The notes: generated from the sequence alone by a model not told the origin. 64,000 bases of DNA from Plantago ovata (GCA_028274465.1 CM051456.1:50769011-50833010); one strand, 5' to 3'. Shown: positions 43,252-54,952, numbered from the stretch's first letter. Program-made: numbers and translations.

Positions 43252-43980
43252 AGTGGTCAATCAGAACTCTATCAGTTTGGTCAATCTAAGGTTGCTGAGA
43301 CATGCAATCAAGTACCTACAACCGTAAAGCCCGCTGTTGCTACTCAAAGTAACAAGACTTTAAAAGGAAAACAGGTTACTGAGAAGCAAACTGTAAAGAA
43401 GAAGGATGTTGTAAAGCATTCCGCCAAACAAGTTGCTGAAAAGCAATTTGTTAAGTCAAAAGGCAAGATTACTAAAAGTAATCAGAAGACCTTTGCTGAC
43501 AAACCTGAATCAAGTAAGGTTGCTGACACAAAAGCTCAGCATTCTCCGAAAAGTAGACTCGGTTTCAAAACCAAGAAAAGTCAACTTTTTCACGAGTATA
43601 AGCAAAGTCAGCAAAGATACTTCAAAGGGATGAACAAAATCAAGCCTAAGAGTTCTGAAAAGACTCTAAATGCTAGGGCTAGAAGGAACCTTTCTAGAAA
43701 AGAACTTACTGAAAAGTATGTTCAGCAAAAAGGTCCACCGAGCAAGACACCACATCAGAAAGTGGACTTGATCAGCAAGAATCAAAAGTCTTTCAGCTCA
43801 AAACCTCCTAGTTCCTCAGCAAGTAGAAACAAGTCAAGGTTGAAAAACTTAAGACTTGGATTTCCACTGGACGCATTCTTGAACATGTTAATGAACATCC
43901 AAAATTGGATAATTAACTTGTTTGCTCTTGATTGTGCAGACTTCAGCCACGGAGACAAACGATGCAATCTGGCACTTTGA
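43252..43980 (+). pseudogene. Cop-5 gag, C-terminal remnant
   Basis: Resumes Cop gag immediately after Gyp-4, collinear with Cop-3 from about 35203. It encodes the basic, repetitive tail (KQVAEKQFVKSKGKITK region) and runs to 43980. Pol is in another frame overlapping from 43922, so gag and pol are out of frame at this point, either by mutation or programmed shift; no obvious slippery site was identified. Confidence 0.7.
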
Positions 43981-46900
43981 TAGTGGTTGTGGAAAGCACA
44001 TGACGGGCAACAAGAATAACCTTATAAACTATAGACGGTGGTCTAAAGGTCCAACAATAAGGTTTGTTGGTAGAGGATCTGGTTCTACAAAAGGCTATGG
44101 TGACGTGAAGTTAGGATGCATTACCATTACGGGAGTTCTTTATGTCAAAAATCTTAAGTTTAATCTTTTCAGCATGAGTCAGTTTGCTGACAAAGGATAC
44201 TTCATCAAAATCAAAAGTGATGAATGTAAACTTATAGATTTCGAGACTAAAAAGGTTATTATGATTGCAAGAAGATCAGGAGGCCTGTACACCGTAGATT
44301 GGTCTTCAGCAATCATTGAAAAATGCCTTGTCTTAGATCACGATTGCCTTGCTGAAAAAGCATGGTTATGGCATAAACGAACAAGTCATCTAAACTTCAA
44401 GACGCTGAATAAGTTGTCTAAAAAGGCACTTGTAGTTGGATTACCTAAGGTTACTTTTAAGATGGATGTTGTTTGCAATGCATTTCAGCAAGGAAAGCAA
44501 ACCAAATCTTCTTTCAAGAACAAGGCAGTACCGTCAACTACAAAACCTTTACAACTCTTGCACATGGACTTGTTTGAATCTTCTTCAACAAGCTATGCTG
44601 GTAAGAAGTATGGTCTGGTGGTGGTAGATGACTATTCAAGATTCACTTGGGTAGTATTTATCAAGCACAAATCTGAAACTAGGACTGAAATACCTAACTT
44701 GCTGAATAAGCTTGAAGTCATGAAAAATGACAAGGTAAAAGTCATAAGGACAGACCATGGTACTGAGTTTGTAAACCAGTACATAACTGAGTATTGCACT
44801 TTAAAAGGCATACAACATCAGTTATCCTCAGTAAGGACACCACAACAAAACGGTGTTGCTGAACGGAAGAATCGTACCCTAAAAGAAGCCGCAAGAACAA
44901 TGCTTGCTGACACTGAAATAAGTGAGGCTTACTGGGTTGAAGCGATTAATACCGCCTATTACACTCAAAACAGATGTTTGATTACTAAGGAATACAACAA
45001 AACTCCTTATGAGTTATTTGTTGGAAGGCCTCCTAATATCACTCATCTAAGAGTATTTGGTTGTAAGTGTTTCGTTCTTAATAACGGTAGAGAATACCTA
45101 AGAACATTTCAACTAAAGGCAGACGAAGCGATATTTCTCGGTTACTCCTTGCATAGTAAAGCTTATAGAGTTTACAACAAAAAGGCACAAAAGATCGAAG
45201 AATCAGTGCATGTTTTATTCTACGAAAAGACACAAGGAGTGCCTGTTGAAGAAGAAATATCAGAATGTATGAAAAAGATAATCATACTTGAGCAAAGAAC
45301 TGAATCTAATGCTAGGCAAATCAAGTCAATTGAACTAAATGATGATTCTGACAATGACTCTCATCCCCCAAGTCATGACAAGATAAATATAGTTCACGGC
45401 AAGGAATTTCCAGCAAAAGACGCAGTTGCTCCGGAAGTTACTGAAACAATGCAACCTCCCGTACCTGCTGATGAGTTACCACAATCTAGCAATGCTGAAC
45501 AAGCAGTTGCTGACGAACCAATCTCAACAGAGACACAAAATCCCAGTAGTACTGAACAAGTACATGCTGGAGAGTCACATGCTGATGAGCAAACATATCC
45601 AGATCCAACGAACAGAAAACCTGTTAATAAATGGATTAGAGATCATCCCTCTACGGATATGATTGGTGATATTGATAAATGCCAAATGACTAGATCCAAA
45701 GTTTCTGCTACTCATGGACTTGCTGAAGAAGCAACTATTGTAGAAGTAGAATCATTGTTCTCTTGCTTTGTTTCAGAAATTGAACCTAAAACCATAGAAG
45801 AAGCTTTAAAGCATTCTGAATGGATCAAGGCAATGCAAGAAGAACTGGATCAATTTGAAAGGAACAAAGTCCGGAAACTTGTACCACTTGCTGAAGGCAA
45901 GAAAGCTATTGGTACAAAGTGGGTGTTCATAAATAAGTTGAGTGAGTCTGGTGAAGTAACAAGAAATAAAGCACGTTTAGTTGCTCAAGGTTACTGTCAG
46001 GCTGAAGGATTGGACTATGATGAGTCTTATGCACCAGTTGCAAGATTGGATGCAATTAGGCTTTTCTTGGCCTTTGCTGCTCACAATGACTTCATTGTTT
46101 ACCAACTGGATGTTAAAAGTGCATTCTTGAATGGTGAACTTGCTGAAGAAGTCTATTTAGAACAACCCCCTGGCTTTGAACTTCCCTCAGAAACCAAGAT
46201 GGTATACAAGCTTCAGAAAGCTGTATATGGTCTAAAGCAAGCACCAAGAGCATGGTATGATACCTTGGCTAAGTTCTTGCTGGATAATGGTTTCAAGAAA
46301 GGTGAAGTTGATAAAACCTTATTTACCATGAACCATGATGGTAAAATACTCTTAGTTCAAATTTATGTGGATGACATAATTTTTGGATCTAAGGACAAGC
46401 AACTTTGTGATGATTTTGCCAAACTCATGACAAACAAATTTGAAATGAGTATGATGGGAAAATTGAATTACTTCCTAGGATTGCAAGTCAAGCAACTCAA
46501 AGATGGAATATTCATAAATCAAGCAAAGTATGCGAAAGAAATGCTCATAAAGTTTAGGATCAAAGAGGAAGAGAAACCTGAAAAGATCCCTATGAGTGTT
46601 GGTACCAAATTGGGCTATACTAAAGAAGATAAAAGTGTTGAAGAACACAAGTATAGGAAGCTCATTGGTTCCTTGTTGTATTTAACAGCAAGTAGACCTG
46701 ACATTCAGTATGTTGTTTGTGTGTGTGCAAGATTCCAATCTCATCCAAGAGAATCACACTACAAAAAGGCAATTAAGATACTGAAATATGTCAAAGGTAC
46801 AGTCAATGTTGGATTATGGTATCCTAAAGATTCAGAACTTGAGTTGGTAGGTTATTGTGATGTTGATCATGGAGGATCAACTCTTGATAGAAAAAGTACC

Positions 46901-47324
46901 TCTGGAACTTGTCAGTTTTTGGGTACTAGATTAATATCATGGTTCAGCAAGAAACAAACCTGTATTGCCAATTCATCTACTGAATCTGAATACATTGCGG
47001 CTGGATGTTGCACAGCTCAAATCCTATGGATTCAACAACAATTAAGAGATTATGGTATTTCTACAAAGAAAACACCAATCTTTTGTGATAATACGAGTGC
47101 TATTGCTATCACGCAAAATCCTAAGTTTCACTCCAGGACCAAACACATTGATATTAGACATCATTCATTAGAGATCATGTGGAAAAGGGAGATATTGAGG
47201 TCGTGAAAGTAGGTACTGATGATCAACTTGCTGACAATAGAAATCAGAAAAAGAGCAAAACTCGTTGGGTTTTACCAAGCCCCTACCAGATAATAGATTC
47301 GCAATGCTAAGGTATAACCTTTGA
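43922..47324 (+). CDS. pol: Copia pol polyprotein (protease, integrase, RT, RNase H), nearly intact
   Basis: Open for 1094 codons to 47206. Protease site DSGCGKHMT (about 43979); pre-integrase region with HKRTSHLN, in which the usual CxxC second cysteine reads Phe (CNAF). Integrase acids lie at HMDLF (44567), RTDHGTEF (44753) and NGVAERKN (44861), giving a DD35E spacing. RT motifs: KSAFLNG and YVDD at 46363-46374. RNase H follows ([17 protein letters not shown]). A 1-nt deletion near 47165 shifts the last 40 codons, and a ~35-bp insertion (47233-47267) splits the terminal LAD...TKPLP motif; the natural stop would be at 47322-47324. Domain order INT-RT defines Copia. Confidence 0.92.
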
Positions 47325-47365
47325 TTGATTGAATTACCTCAATAAAGGATACAATTGGCAGAATC

Positions 47366-47727
47366 CTGAAACAGGTATTCAGCAAGCCAAAGTAATCTTA
47401 CTTCATTAAAAGCTCCTTCCACTAATTTCTTCTAACAAATGATAGGTCACTACATGATTGCTGAAACAGGCATTCAGTAAGTAATTCCTTCAAAACGGGT
47501 ATTTGTTAGGAAACTTGATCACTTGCTGAAACAGGCACTCAGTAAGAAAAAAAAAACCTTAAAGATTGCTGAAACGGGTATTCAAACAATCAAAGATACT
47601 GAAACAGGTATTCAAGTATCAAGGGAATATTCTGAGACGGGAACTCAGAAAAAGAGTAAAACTCGTTTCTCAGATTTTACCAAAGGATATCTCAAGTACA
47701 AAAGAATTTACTGATACGGGAACTCAG
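47366..47727 (+). repeat. Array of seven short hairpin-type repeats between pol and ORF3
   Basis: Copies of CTGAAACAGGTATTCAG and variants at 47366, 47461, 47526, 47569, 47599, 47632 and 47711 (17 nt each). Arms CTGAA/TTCAG flank a 7-nt loop with ACRGG. The copy at 47632 has CTGAG/CTCAG, a paired change that keeps the stem; two copies have one mismatch and two lost the last arm base. Irregular spacing argues against a simple tandem repeat. Confidence 0.7.
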
Positions 47728-48008
47728 AAATATCTTTTAAACTTAAGAAAATATGAGATATCTATGTAAGGGGGAACTTTCAGCAAGTATCTAGGCTATT
47801 TATGCAAACTCGCTGAATAGATTCTTGTCTATTTCAGCAAGCAATCTAATCCCATAAATCTCGGTAAAATCAATTTGTGACGTTAATCGGGCACAGATAA
47901 ACTCGTAATAATCATGACATGAAATACAATCGTGGCCATTGATTAAAAGGAGTTATTGATCTAACGGTTAACATTTCAAAAAGAGAGAGTGCTCTGACGG
48001 TTTTTATT

Positions 48009-48125
48009 AGTGGGCCACTACGCATTTAATGCAAAGGCTCCACTAACGCCAATGTTTCTCGGTTTTACCCTTGCTGAAAACTCAAATCGATTGAGTTTCT
48101 CACACATCAGAGACACTATATAAAG
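48009..48125 (+). promoter_or_regulatory. Internal promoter-like module upstream of Cop-5 ORF3
   Basis: AGTGGGCCACTACGCATTT (48009-48027), palindrome CTCAAATCGATTGAG (48081-48095) and CTATATAAAG (48116-48125), 134 bp before the ORF3 ATG. All three blocks, their order and the palindrome-TATA spacing recur in the diverged Cop-4 copy. TGGGCC resembles plant site II elements. Transcription from here is inferred, not shown. Confidence 0.6.
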
Positions 48126-50330
48126 AAGGAGTTAGAGAAATGACAAAATTCTTTAACTCACATTTCCTTTCTCTGCAAATTTTAGCCTGAATCTACTGTA
48201 CCTCCGGTCAAATAGCAAACTATCTTTTTCGTACAAATTTTCTTCTCTATATAAAGAAATGGCACCGAAAAGACAATCATCCAAGACCTCCAAGTCGTCA
48301 AAGGTTGACAGTGCTGAGAAACGCACTGCTCCGGTGACTACTCCGGCAACAAACACAGCGAAAGTTGTGTTGAAAAACGATAGAATCACCGAGAAACCCA
48401 TGCCTCCCTCATATCTTGACACTGCAAAGTGTGAGATGATGATGCAGTGGGGTGGTTTTGCTAAAGAGAATTATATCCGATACTTCTATGAACAAGAATT
48501 GGACGGTGACAATGAAGAGGCGCTTGAATTCATCAAGCAACAAGGCCTCATTCATTTTATAACTGCTGGCCCTAAGCTAGTGAGCATGTTAGATACTATG
48601 GAGTTCTACAACAATGCAGAAATCCAGTCCCTAACTGATAGTAAAGGAGTCACTGAAAAAGTGATCTTTACTACAATTCAGAACACGCAAATCGTCCTGA
48701 AATGGACTGATTTAGCGGAAATCTTTCAGATTCCAACCACTGGAACTGAAGATGACGTCACTGCCACTGATGAAGAAATTGAAGCCTTCTACAGTGACGT
48801 CAGAAATGAGAAAATGAAGAAAGGAGAGATTGCTCCCGTGACTTGGACAAAGCACGTGAAGAGGAAGCATCTCTGCCATTCACTTGGTCTAGTAGCTCTG
48901 CTACTAATCAAAGTCTTGGACTCCCAAGTTGGAGGAATAGACCAAGTAGGCCTGAGAAGGTGGCCGCTGCTGATGCATATCTATGAGAACAAGACGGAGC
49001 TCAACTGGGCTAAGTACATTTTCAACAGACTTGTTGATTGTGTTACTAAGTTCAAGGTTAAGGTGGAAGACAACAAAGTCTCACCTACCTTCCCAGTTAT
49101 GTATGGAATAAAGATATGCTTTATCCTTGAACACTTCAGGATTCAGCTGAGAAACCCATTGCCAATCAAGAAATCTGTATGCAATGTGGGAAGAGCCTTC
49201 TACAAGCAGAATGTACCTAAGACTGCTGGCAAGAAACTTGAAAAATCTAAAAAGACAACAGCTGCAAATGTTGTCAGCACAAGCCAGCAAGAAAGGTATA
49301 CAACAGTTGCAGATGTCACCACTCAGCAACTTAGAGATGAAACTGTTGTAGATGATGGTGACAGAGATGAAACTGCTGTAGATGGTGATCATGCTGACAC
49401 CACTACACCCGTTGCTGAAAATGCAACTACTGACGCCTCTGTTGGGAAACTCAAAAAATCAAAGAAGAAAAGAGGAAAGCTGATGATGACACTCAGACTG
49501 CAGCGTCATCAGCAAACCCCGTCCCCAAGAGAAAAAGGACAAATAATCCGAGAAAAAAAACACTGGCTTGCAAGTCAGTACCAATTGTCCATGATCTCTC
49601 GGACGATTCCCAAGCAGTTGCTGAAAAGCAAACTCCAGTAGATGTTGACAAGGTGGTTACTGAAACCTATGTCAGCAACGTTGAAGTGTTTGGGGAAGCC
49701 TTCAACAATCAACTCAATGTTGATCCTTCTACTGTGAATAGACCACAAGGCAGTGGAAATGAAATTCCTACCCAAGTCCCAGATATCTACTTTGTAGATA
49801 ATCTTCATGACCCAACTCTGGAACCGGTTACCGATATCGTTGCTGATATAAGAACCGCGACACTTGCTGAAGCTGCCGTTGCTGAAACGATGGTTGCTGA
49901 ACAAGCAACTAATCAGGTTGCTGAAGAACCAGTTGCTGAGATAGCAATGGTTCAAGTCCCAGAAGTTGCTGAAGAAACACAAGAAGCATTATTCGACGAC
50001 GCATCTCGCGATGCTGAGAATACTGGCCCCAGTTCACCAAAGACATCAATTGACAAAGTCCAGCTTGTACTGGAAGCTTTAAGCCAACAGATGGAATTGG
50101 ATATTGAAGAATCATCCAACAAATCCATTGATGTTTTTATGACAAGCAATGAGCTTAAGGGTCAAGATGCTTCCGCTCAACTTGTCATTTCAGAGACAAT
50201 GGAGATTGCTGAAACCGCGCAGCTTTCTCAAACAGAGCAAGCCAAGAAGTCTGCTGAAGAAACGGTCCCAGAAACTGAAGAAGCTGATAATGCTGAAAGG
50301 ACTGAGCCACCACTTGTCCTTCCTCAGCAG

Positions 50331-50405
50331 GTAGTTAATTCAACCTTAAGCAAATCTTCATTTTCTGAAACTCATTCTTTTGCTAATATTATGATTTCTC
50401 TACAG
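50331..50405 (+). other. Intron-like segment a in ORF3
   Basis: CAGCAG|GTAGTT to TTTCTCTACAG, 75 nt, T-rich 3' end. Multiple of three and open, so it could also be translated. Confidence 0.45.
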
Positions 50406-50473
50406 ACTTCTAAAGATGCAAGTCAGGCGGTTGCTGAAGCCTCTGCACCAGAATCAACACTTCCTGCTCAGCG

Positions 50474-50545
50474 GTAGTTAAAGTTTTTGGTAATACAACT
50501 AAGTTTGACAACTTAGTACTTGTATCTAACTCACATTTATTTCAG
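50474..50545 (+). other. Intron-like segment b in ORF3 (contains stops)
   Basis: CAGCG|GTAGTTAAAG to TTTATTTCAG, 72 nt. It contains in-frame stops, so the ORF needs its removal. The exon edge seems to have lost one base relative to the CAGCAG|GTA seen at segments a and c, which would explain the frame change across it. Confidence 0.55.
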
Positions 50546-50641
50546 GATGAACAAATGGAGGGTGCTTCTCAAGCTCCTCATGGAATGGAAATTGTACCAG
50601 CACAAACAAGTGTGCAACATGAGCTTGCTGAAACTCAGCAG

Positions 50642-50716
50642 GTAATTCATGTTTCAGCTTTGGACTCTAAAACAATTTTCCAAACCCCTCCTGATCTAAA
50701 TCTTATTCTTTTTCAG
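50642..50716 (+). other. Intron-like segment c in ORF3
   Basis: CTCAGCAG|GTAATT to TTCTTTTTCAG|G, 75 nt, with a strong polypyrimidine stretch. Open and a multiple of three. Confidence 0.45.
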
Positions 50717-52029
50717 GCTCTAAAGGAGACCACTGAAGTGGTGCACATCACTGAAGATCTACAAGTGAGTACTGAGGAACTTTACTTCGACTTCAAAAGA
50801 ACAACCTTGTCAAGAGTTGCTAAGTCTGTCAGCAACTGGCAAAGGTACAAAAGGATGGACTTTTCTGATCTCCATCTTCATATATCAAATGAGAAAAAGA
50901 GATCTTCTCTGCTGAAGCTCGAGACGTTTGTCCACTCCATACTTCCTGAAGAATTGTCATATTCTCGGCTAATGAGCTCAAATCTGATTGCTCAAATCGG
51001 AGAGAATATGAAGGCCAAATTTAAGAGTGCCTCTCCAGCTGAACAAGCTGTGATGCTCAAGGGTTCATTTGTACCCGTGGTGGCTGATCCCCACAAAATC
51101 AATGAGGAAGAGGAAGTAACGAGTGTTGCTTTATACAAGCATCTCGAGCTAGTTATTCTGACTGATGATGATGAAGAGGAAGAAGATGAAAACCTCCCAA
51201 CTGATCCCAATGATGATGAAGGGAAAGATTCAAAGGACAAAAAGGATGACGATGATGACAATCAAGGTCCTAGTCCTGATGCTGGTGGACTAAAAATGAC
51301 AGTTGCTGAAACTGAACAACAAGACAATCAGCAAGCTGAACAAACACCAACTCAGCATGAATCTCAACCTGCTCCTGCTGAAGTTGAAAATCAAGCACCT
51401 GTACAAGGCGCTGATACTAAAGAGGAATACGCCAGAAAGCGAGCTGCCTTGAAACATGGCAAGAGCCAACTTTCTGATGCCGAGTTACCTTTACTCGATG
51501 ACAAGGTCACTGATACAAACCGTGATGATGAAGATGAAATGGATGAAGATTACCAAAGAGCACTACAAAACAGTCTCCAAATTCATGCAAGGCATACGCT
51601 GAATTTGGACATTGGTCAATCTTCAGGAGTAAAGCCATAGGAAGTCCCCTCCCTTCCACTTACTACTGGTGAAACTCCAGTAATTGAGTCTCAAACGTTG
51701 CCATCAGCAACTACTCAATTAAAACTTACTACTGGTGAAACTCCAGTTGTTGAGTCTGAAGTGTTGCCATCACCAACCTCTCAACCAAAAGGAAATGAAG
51801 TTGCTGACTTAGGTTCCAAGGTTGCTGGCCTTGATGAATCTGAGGATGAAGATGATCTCTCAGCAAATGAGGATGAAAATTCCAAGAAAGAACCCAAAGT
51901 GGTTGAAATTCCTCCTCCTGACTATATAAATGATGAAGGAGATGATTTAAGAGGAGAATTGCTGCTGCAAGATGATCAATTTGCTTCAGAACTTAAAGTT
52001 CATTCCTTGACCCCAAATCTAGTGCCGTT

Positions 52030-52210
52030 TGATGAATGTGTATTTTACACTTTTCACCTATTTTAGCTATCCTCTATGTTAATTTAGCTATATTTTAGTG
52101 CATTTTATTAGAATAGTGTCACGTTTCCCTTTAGTTTGTATTTTACAGGTTTTGGTTGAAAAACGAGGTTTTCCGGGCAATTATATTGAAGTAGACAAGG
52201 AATTGGTGTT
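52030..52210 (+). repeat. Gyp-5 5' LTR, first 181 bp
   Basis: TGATGAATGTGTATTTTACAC onward, matching the start of the 3' LTR except for a ~14-bp deletion near 52052. It breaks into Gyp-6 at about 52210. Confidence 0.88.
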
Positions 52211-52213
52211 TCC

Positions 52214-53366
52214 TCAAAAGAGGTCTAACCAGTACTGGCTCTCATCAAACGAAGGAGGGTTCCCTATAAAAGATAACACTCCCCTATTCTACCCATCTCT
52301 CAAGTAAAGTCTTAAGCTATTCACCACTTCCTGAATGGCAGGAAGAGGGTGGTCTAGAACAGATGACACTCAAGACAAAAAAGATAAAAAATAACACGAT
52401 TACGAACATTACAAGAATTGGAAAATGAGATACAACACTTTGCTAACTGCTATTTGGCTTACTTTTTTGGACCCTTCTTTGCTTTTTTGGGGTCTTTTCT
52501 TTTTTTTTTTTTTTCCTTTTTTTCTTTCCAGATTCCTTTTTCTTTTTTTCCTAGAATTTTTCTTTCTTTCTTTTTTTTTCGATTTTTTTTAGCCAGCAGT
52601 AACATAACAAAAAGAGAAACAAAATGACTCACACGACTTCCCCAAACCTATTCGAAAGAATAGGTTGGAGTACAAAATTTACGGAAAAGGAAAAACTCAC
52701 GATACGAAAATGGAAAACTAAAAACAAGTCTACTGATGGTGTAACCCCCTCCCCAAACCTATTCGGAAGAATAGGTTATAAACAAAGGATCACACGACCT
52801 CACACTACCTCCTTCCTAGGCATTTAGCAATTTCAAAGCATGGTGAAGACTTGTTGCCTCTTAGGTACATAATTACTCGGGAAAACAACCATAAGACCCT
52901 AACATGCATCATCCTATTATAAAGGCCTTCGTGAACCGCAGTAGAGAAAACACCACTAAGTGATGTCGAGACTACCAAGCTTAACTAAGTGCAATACATA
53001 AATGTGACAAGCCAAGCGAGAAAAACCTCAAACAAATTCATAGAGATGAAGCATACGATTAATGGCATATTTAGTTGATCTACCCAATAAAAAAGTTCAA
53101 AAAATTCGGCAATAAACTCCATATAAAACATGCAAGACTATCCTAGGATGAATGTAGTGAATGCAACCTAAAAAATCTAAGAAAGCAGTAAACGTGCAAA
53201 TGCAAATGCAAACAAAGAACAAGATACCATACTCAACATCACAAAGCCAAACAATACTTAACATCATGGTTCACATCCCATCCCCCTCATGAAACTTAAG
53301 CTAGTCCCTAGCAAAAGAGAATGAGTAAATAAAAAGTGATACAAGATGTCACCGAACGGTTTGGCC
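52214..53366 (-). other. Gyp-6 3' untranslated region
   Basis: No gene. Collinear with Gyp-3 6826-8020: strand-asymmetric tract (about 52490-52590) and hairpins at 52645-52666 and 52756-52777 with adjoining PPT-like blocks. Confidence 0.75.
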
Positions 53367-54680
53367 TCAGTCGGCTGAGTATTCAAGAATGGACTCAAGA
53401 GTACTTCCCCACGGTGGCCGCCATTCTCTTGGTCCGATGTAGCAAAGAGACCTAGGAAGCTTCAAAGATCTCACCATGGTGAATGGACTGGTTTGCTTTG
53501 CAGGCATATCCAATAAGGACTTCATCAATAGGAAGACATTCACTTTGACTTCATCGAGGTGCTTGTTCAGTGGTGGCTCCTGTGTATCTTGCTTGTCAAG
53601 CTTTCCACCTCGGAGGAGTAGATTCACCTCTTTGTACTTAAGAACCTCAGTAGTGACGGAAGGAAGTGGCTTTGGATTGATACGAATGTCTGCGAGTAAA
53701 GAAATAGGGGAGCTGGGGTCATCCAGCTCACTGGTCATGGGAGGCGGTTCTCCCCCCATGCTAGGCGACTCGCCCCCCACCTCCAGGGGGGCATCGCCTT
53801 CCAATCCTTTCTCCCCTTCAAGTTCTCGAACTTCTTCTACTTCAGCACAATTCAACAAGCTGAATTCTTCCGTAAGATGCTCAGTTACTTCAACCTCTTC
53901 AACAACTTTTGCTATACGAAGGTCATCTTCAACTTGCTCGGCATGTGCAATTTCATCTTCCTCACTGATTTCGTCGGCTTCAAAATACTCCTCGGATGAG
54001 CTTCCTGCTTCACCTCGATCTACTTCCTTTGCAGCGGTGTGAATTGGTATGACCTCATTGGATTGTGTTGAACCTCTGGCGTACTTACGGAGGACTTCTT
54101 CTGCCTCGTCGACCGTACATTCTCCCAGACCGCCGCTCAACCGATCCACTCTAAGTCGTTCCTCTTCACGAAGTCCACCAACGAAGCACCAAATCAACTC
54201 CCCATCTTCGAAACGGTGATGGGGGCACTCACGTTTATACATCTCAAAACGTTCGTAGGCGTCACAAAACTGCTCATACTCTCCTTGCTTGAAATATTGG
54301 ATCCTATCACGGAAGGCAATCGTCTCATGATAAGGCATGAACCGCGCCAAGAACTCCTCTACTACTTGGCCCCAAGTTTTCAGCGATACTGGTTCTAACC
54401 TTGATATCCAACGCCTCGGCTCATACCCAAGATCAAAAGAAAATAGTTTCCTGCACAATTGGTCCTTAGTAAACTCTTTTGCTGGAATTCTTTCTATTTC
54501 CTCCTCATAGGATCGAATGAAACTCCATGGGTCCATCCCTACTCCATCTTCGTACCTTGGTAAGTACCTCACCATGGACTCCGTCACCTCATACCTCCTT
54601 AACTCGTCTTCCAGGTATATGGATGATCCTCTCCTCACCTGCGAGAATTGGGGTGTCATGCGAGCGCACATGGACATCAT
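53367..54680 (-). CDS. gag: Gyp-6 gag, intact 437-codon ORF of divergent type
   Basis: Single open frame from 54680 to 53367. Residues ~45-210 are a retrotransposon gag core (PF03732-like): PWSFIRSYEEEIERIP, FLARFMPYHETIAFRDRIQ, YERFEMYKRECPHHRFEDGEL. It is homologous to, but distinct from, the Gyp-3 gag. The middle is strongly acidic (EEVEVTEHLTEEF). No zinc knuckle or protease DTG is visible. Residues ~295-320 (GGESPSMGGEPPP) are encoded by GC-palindrome sequence (53740-53800), so the non-coding motif of the family has been read as protein here. The start could also be the next Met (54677). This is the only fully open gag in the window. Confidence 0.82.
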   Translation of the reverse strand: MMSMCARMTPQFSQVRRGSSIYLEDELRRYEVTESMVRYLPRYEDGVGMDPWSFIRSYEEEIERIPAKEFTKDQLCRKLFSFDLGYEPRRWISRLEPVSLKTWGQVVEEFLARFMPYHETIAFRDRIQYFKQGEYEQFCDAYERFEMYKRECPHHRFEDGELIWCFVGGLREEERLRVDRLSGGLGECTVDEAEEVLRKYARGSTQSNEVIPIHTAAKEVDRGEAGSSSEEYFEADEISEEDEIAHAEQVEDDLRIAKVVEEVEVTEHLTEEFSLLNCAEVEEVRELEGEKGLEGDAPLEVGGESPSMGGEPPPMTSELDDPSSPISLLADIRINPKPLPSVTTEVLKYKEVNLLLRGGKLDKQDTQEPPLNKHLDEVKVNVFLLMKSLLDMPAKQTSPFTMVRSLKLPRSLCYIGPREWRPPWGSTLESILEYSAD

Positions 54681-54934
54681 ACCTGTATGTCTGTAATAAG
54701 AGTAACTCAGAACTAAAAATTAGTTCTATTAGCGTAATCAAACACAATATCACCAAAAATTCCGAGAGCACAAACACACAAGGTAACCAAGATCAGATTA
54801 GATGAATTTACTGAAGAAGATAGGAGGAAAGAAATAGGGTAAGAAGGTGAAATTTTTGAGAGACAATCCAAGAGCTGCTCTGGGGGTTGAATGCTGAAAA
54901 TATAAACAAATTAAACAGAAAAAAGGAGTATAGT

Positions 54935-54952
54935 CTCCGACAACGGCGCCAA
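54935..54952 (-). promoter_or_regulatory. Gyp-6 primer-binding site (Asp tRNA, two mismatches)
   Basis: Plus strand TCTCCGACAACGGCGCCA next to the LTR; two substitutions from the perfect site of Gyp-3. Confidence 0.8.

Larger units (their letters stand above)
48259..52029 (+). pseudogene. Cop-5 ORF3, N-terminal and central part
   Basis: ATG at 48259 (MAPKRQSSKTSKSSK), basic N-terminus. Residues ~45-170 hold MMQWGGFAKENYIR, MEFYNN and VTEKVI...VLKWTDLAEIF, a pattern tentatively like the PF20167-type plant transposon protein domain. Open to 49641; a frameshift near 49478 moves coding to the next frame, where a basic NLS-like PVPKRKRTNNPRKK lies at ~49515-49560. Long Glu/Ala-rich low-complexity sequence follows, with three intron-like segments, then an acidic region (DDDEEEEDENLP). 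A CAG-to-TAG type stop is at 51638-51640, next to two TTGETPV protein repeats. Gyp-5 interrupts at 52029. No signal peptide or membrane helix, so not envelope-like. Confidence 0.7.
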
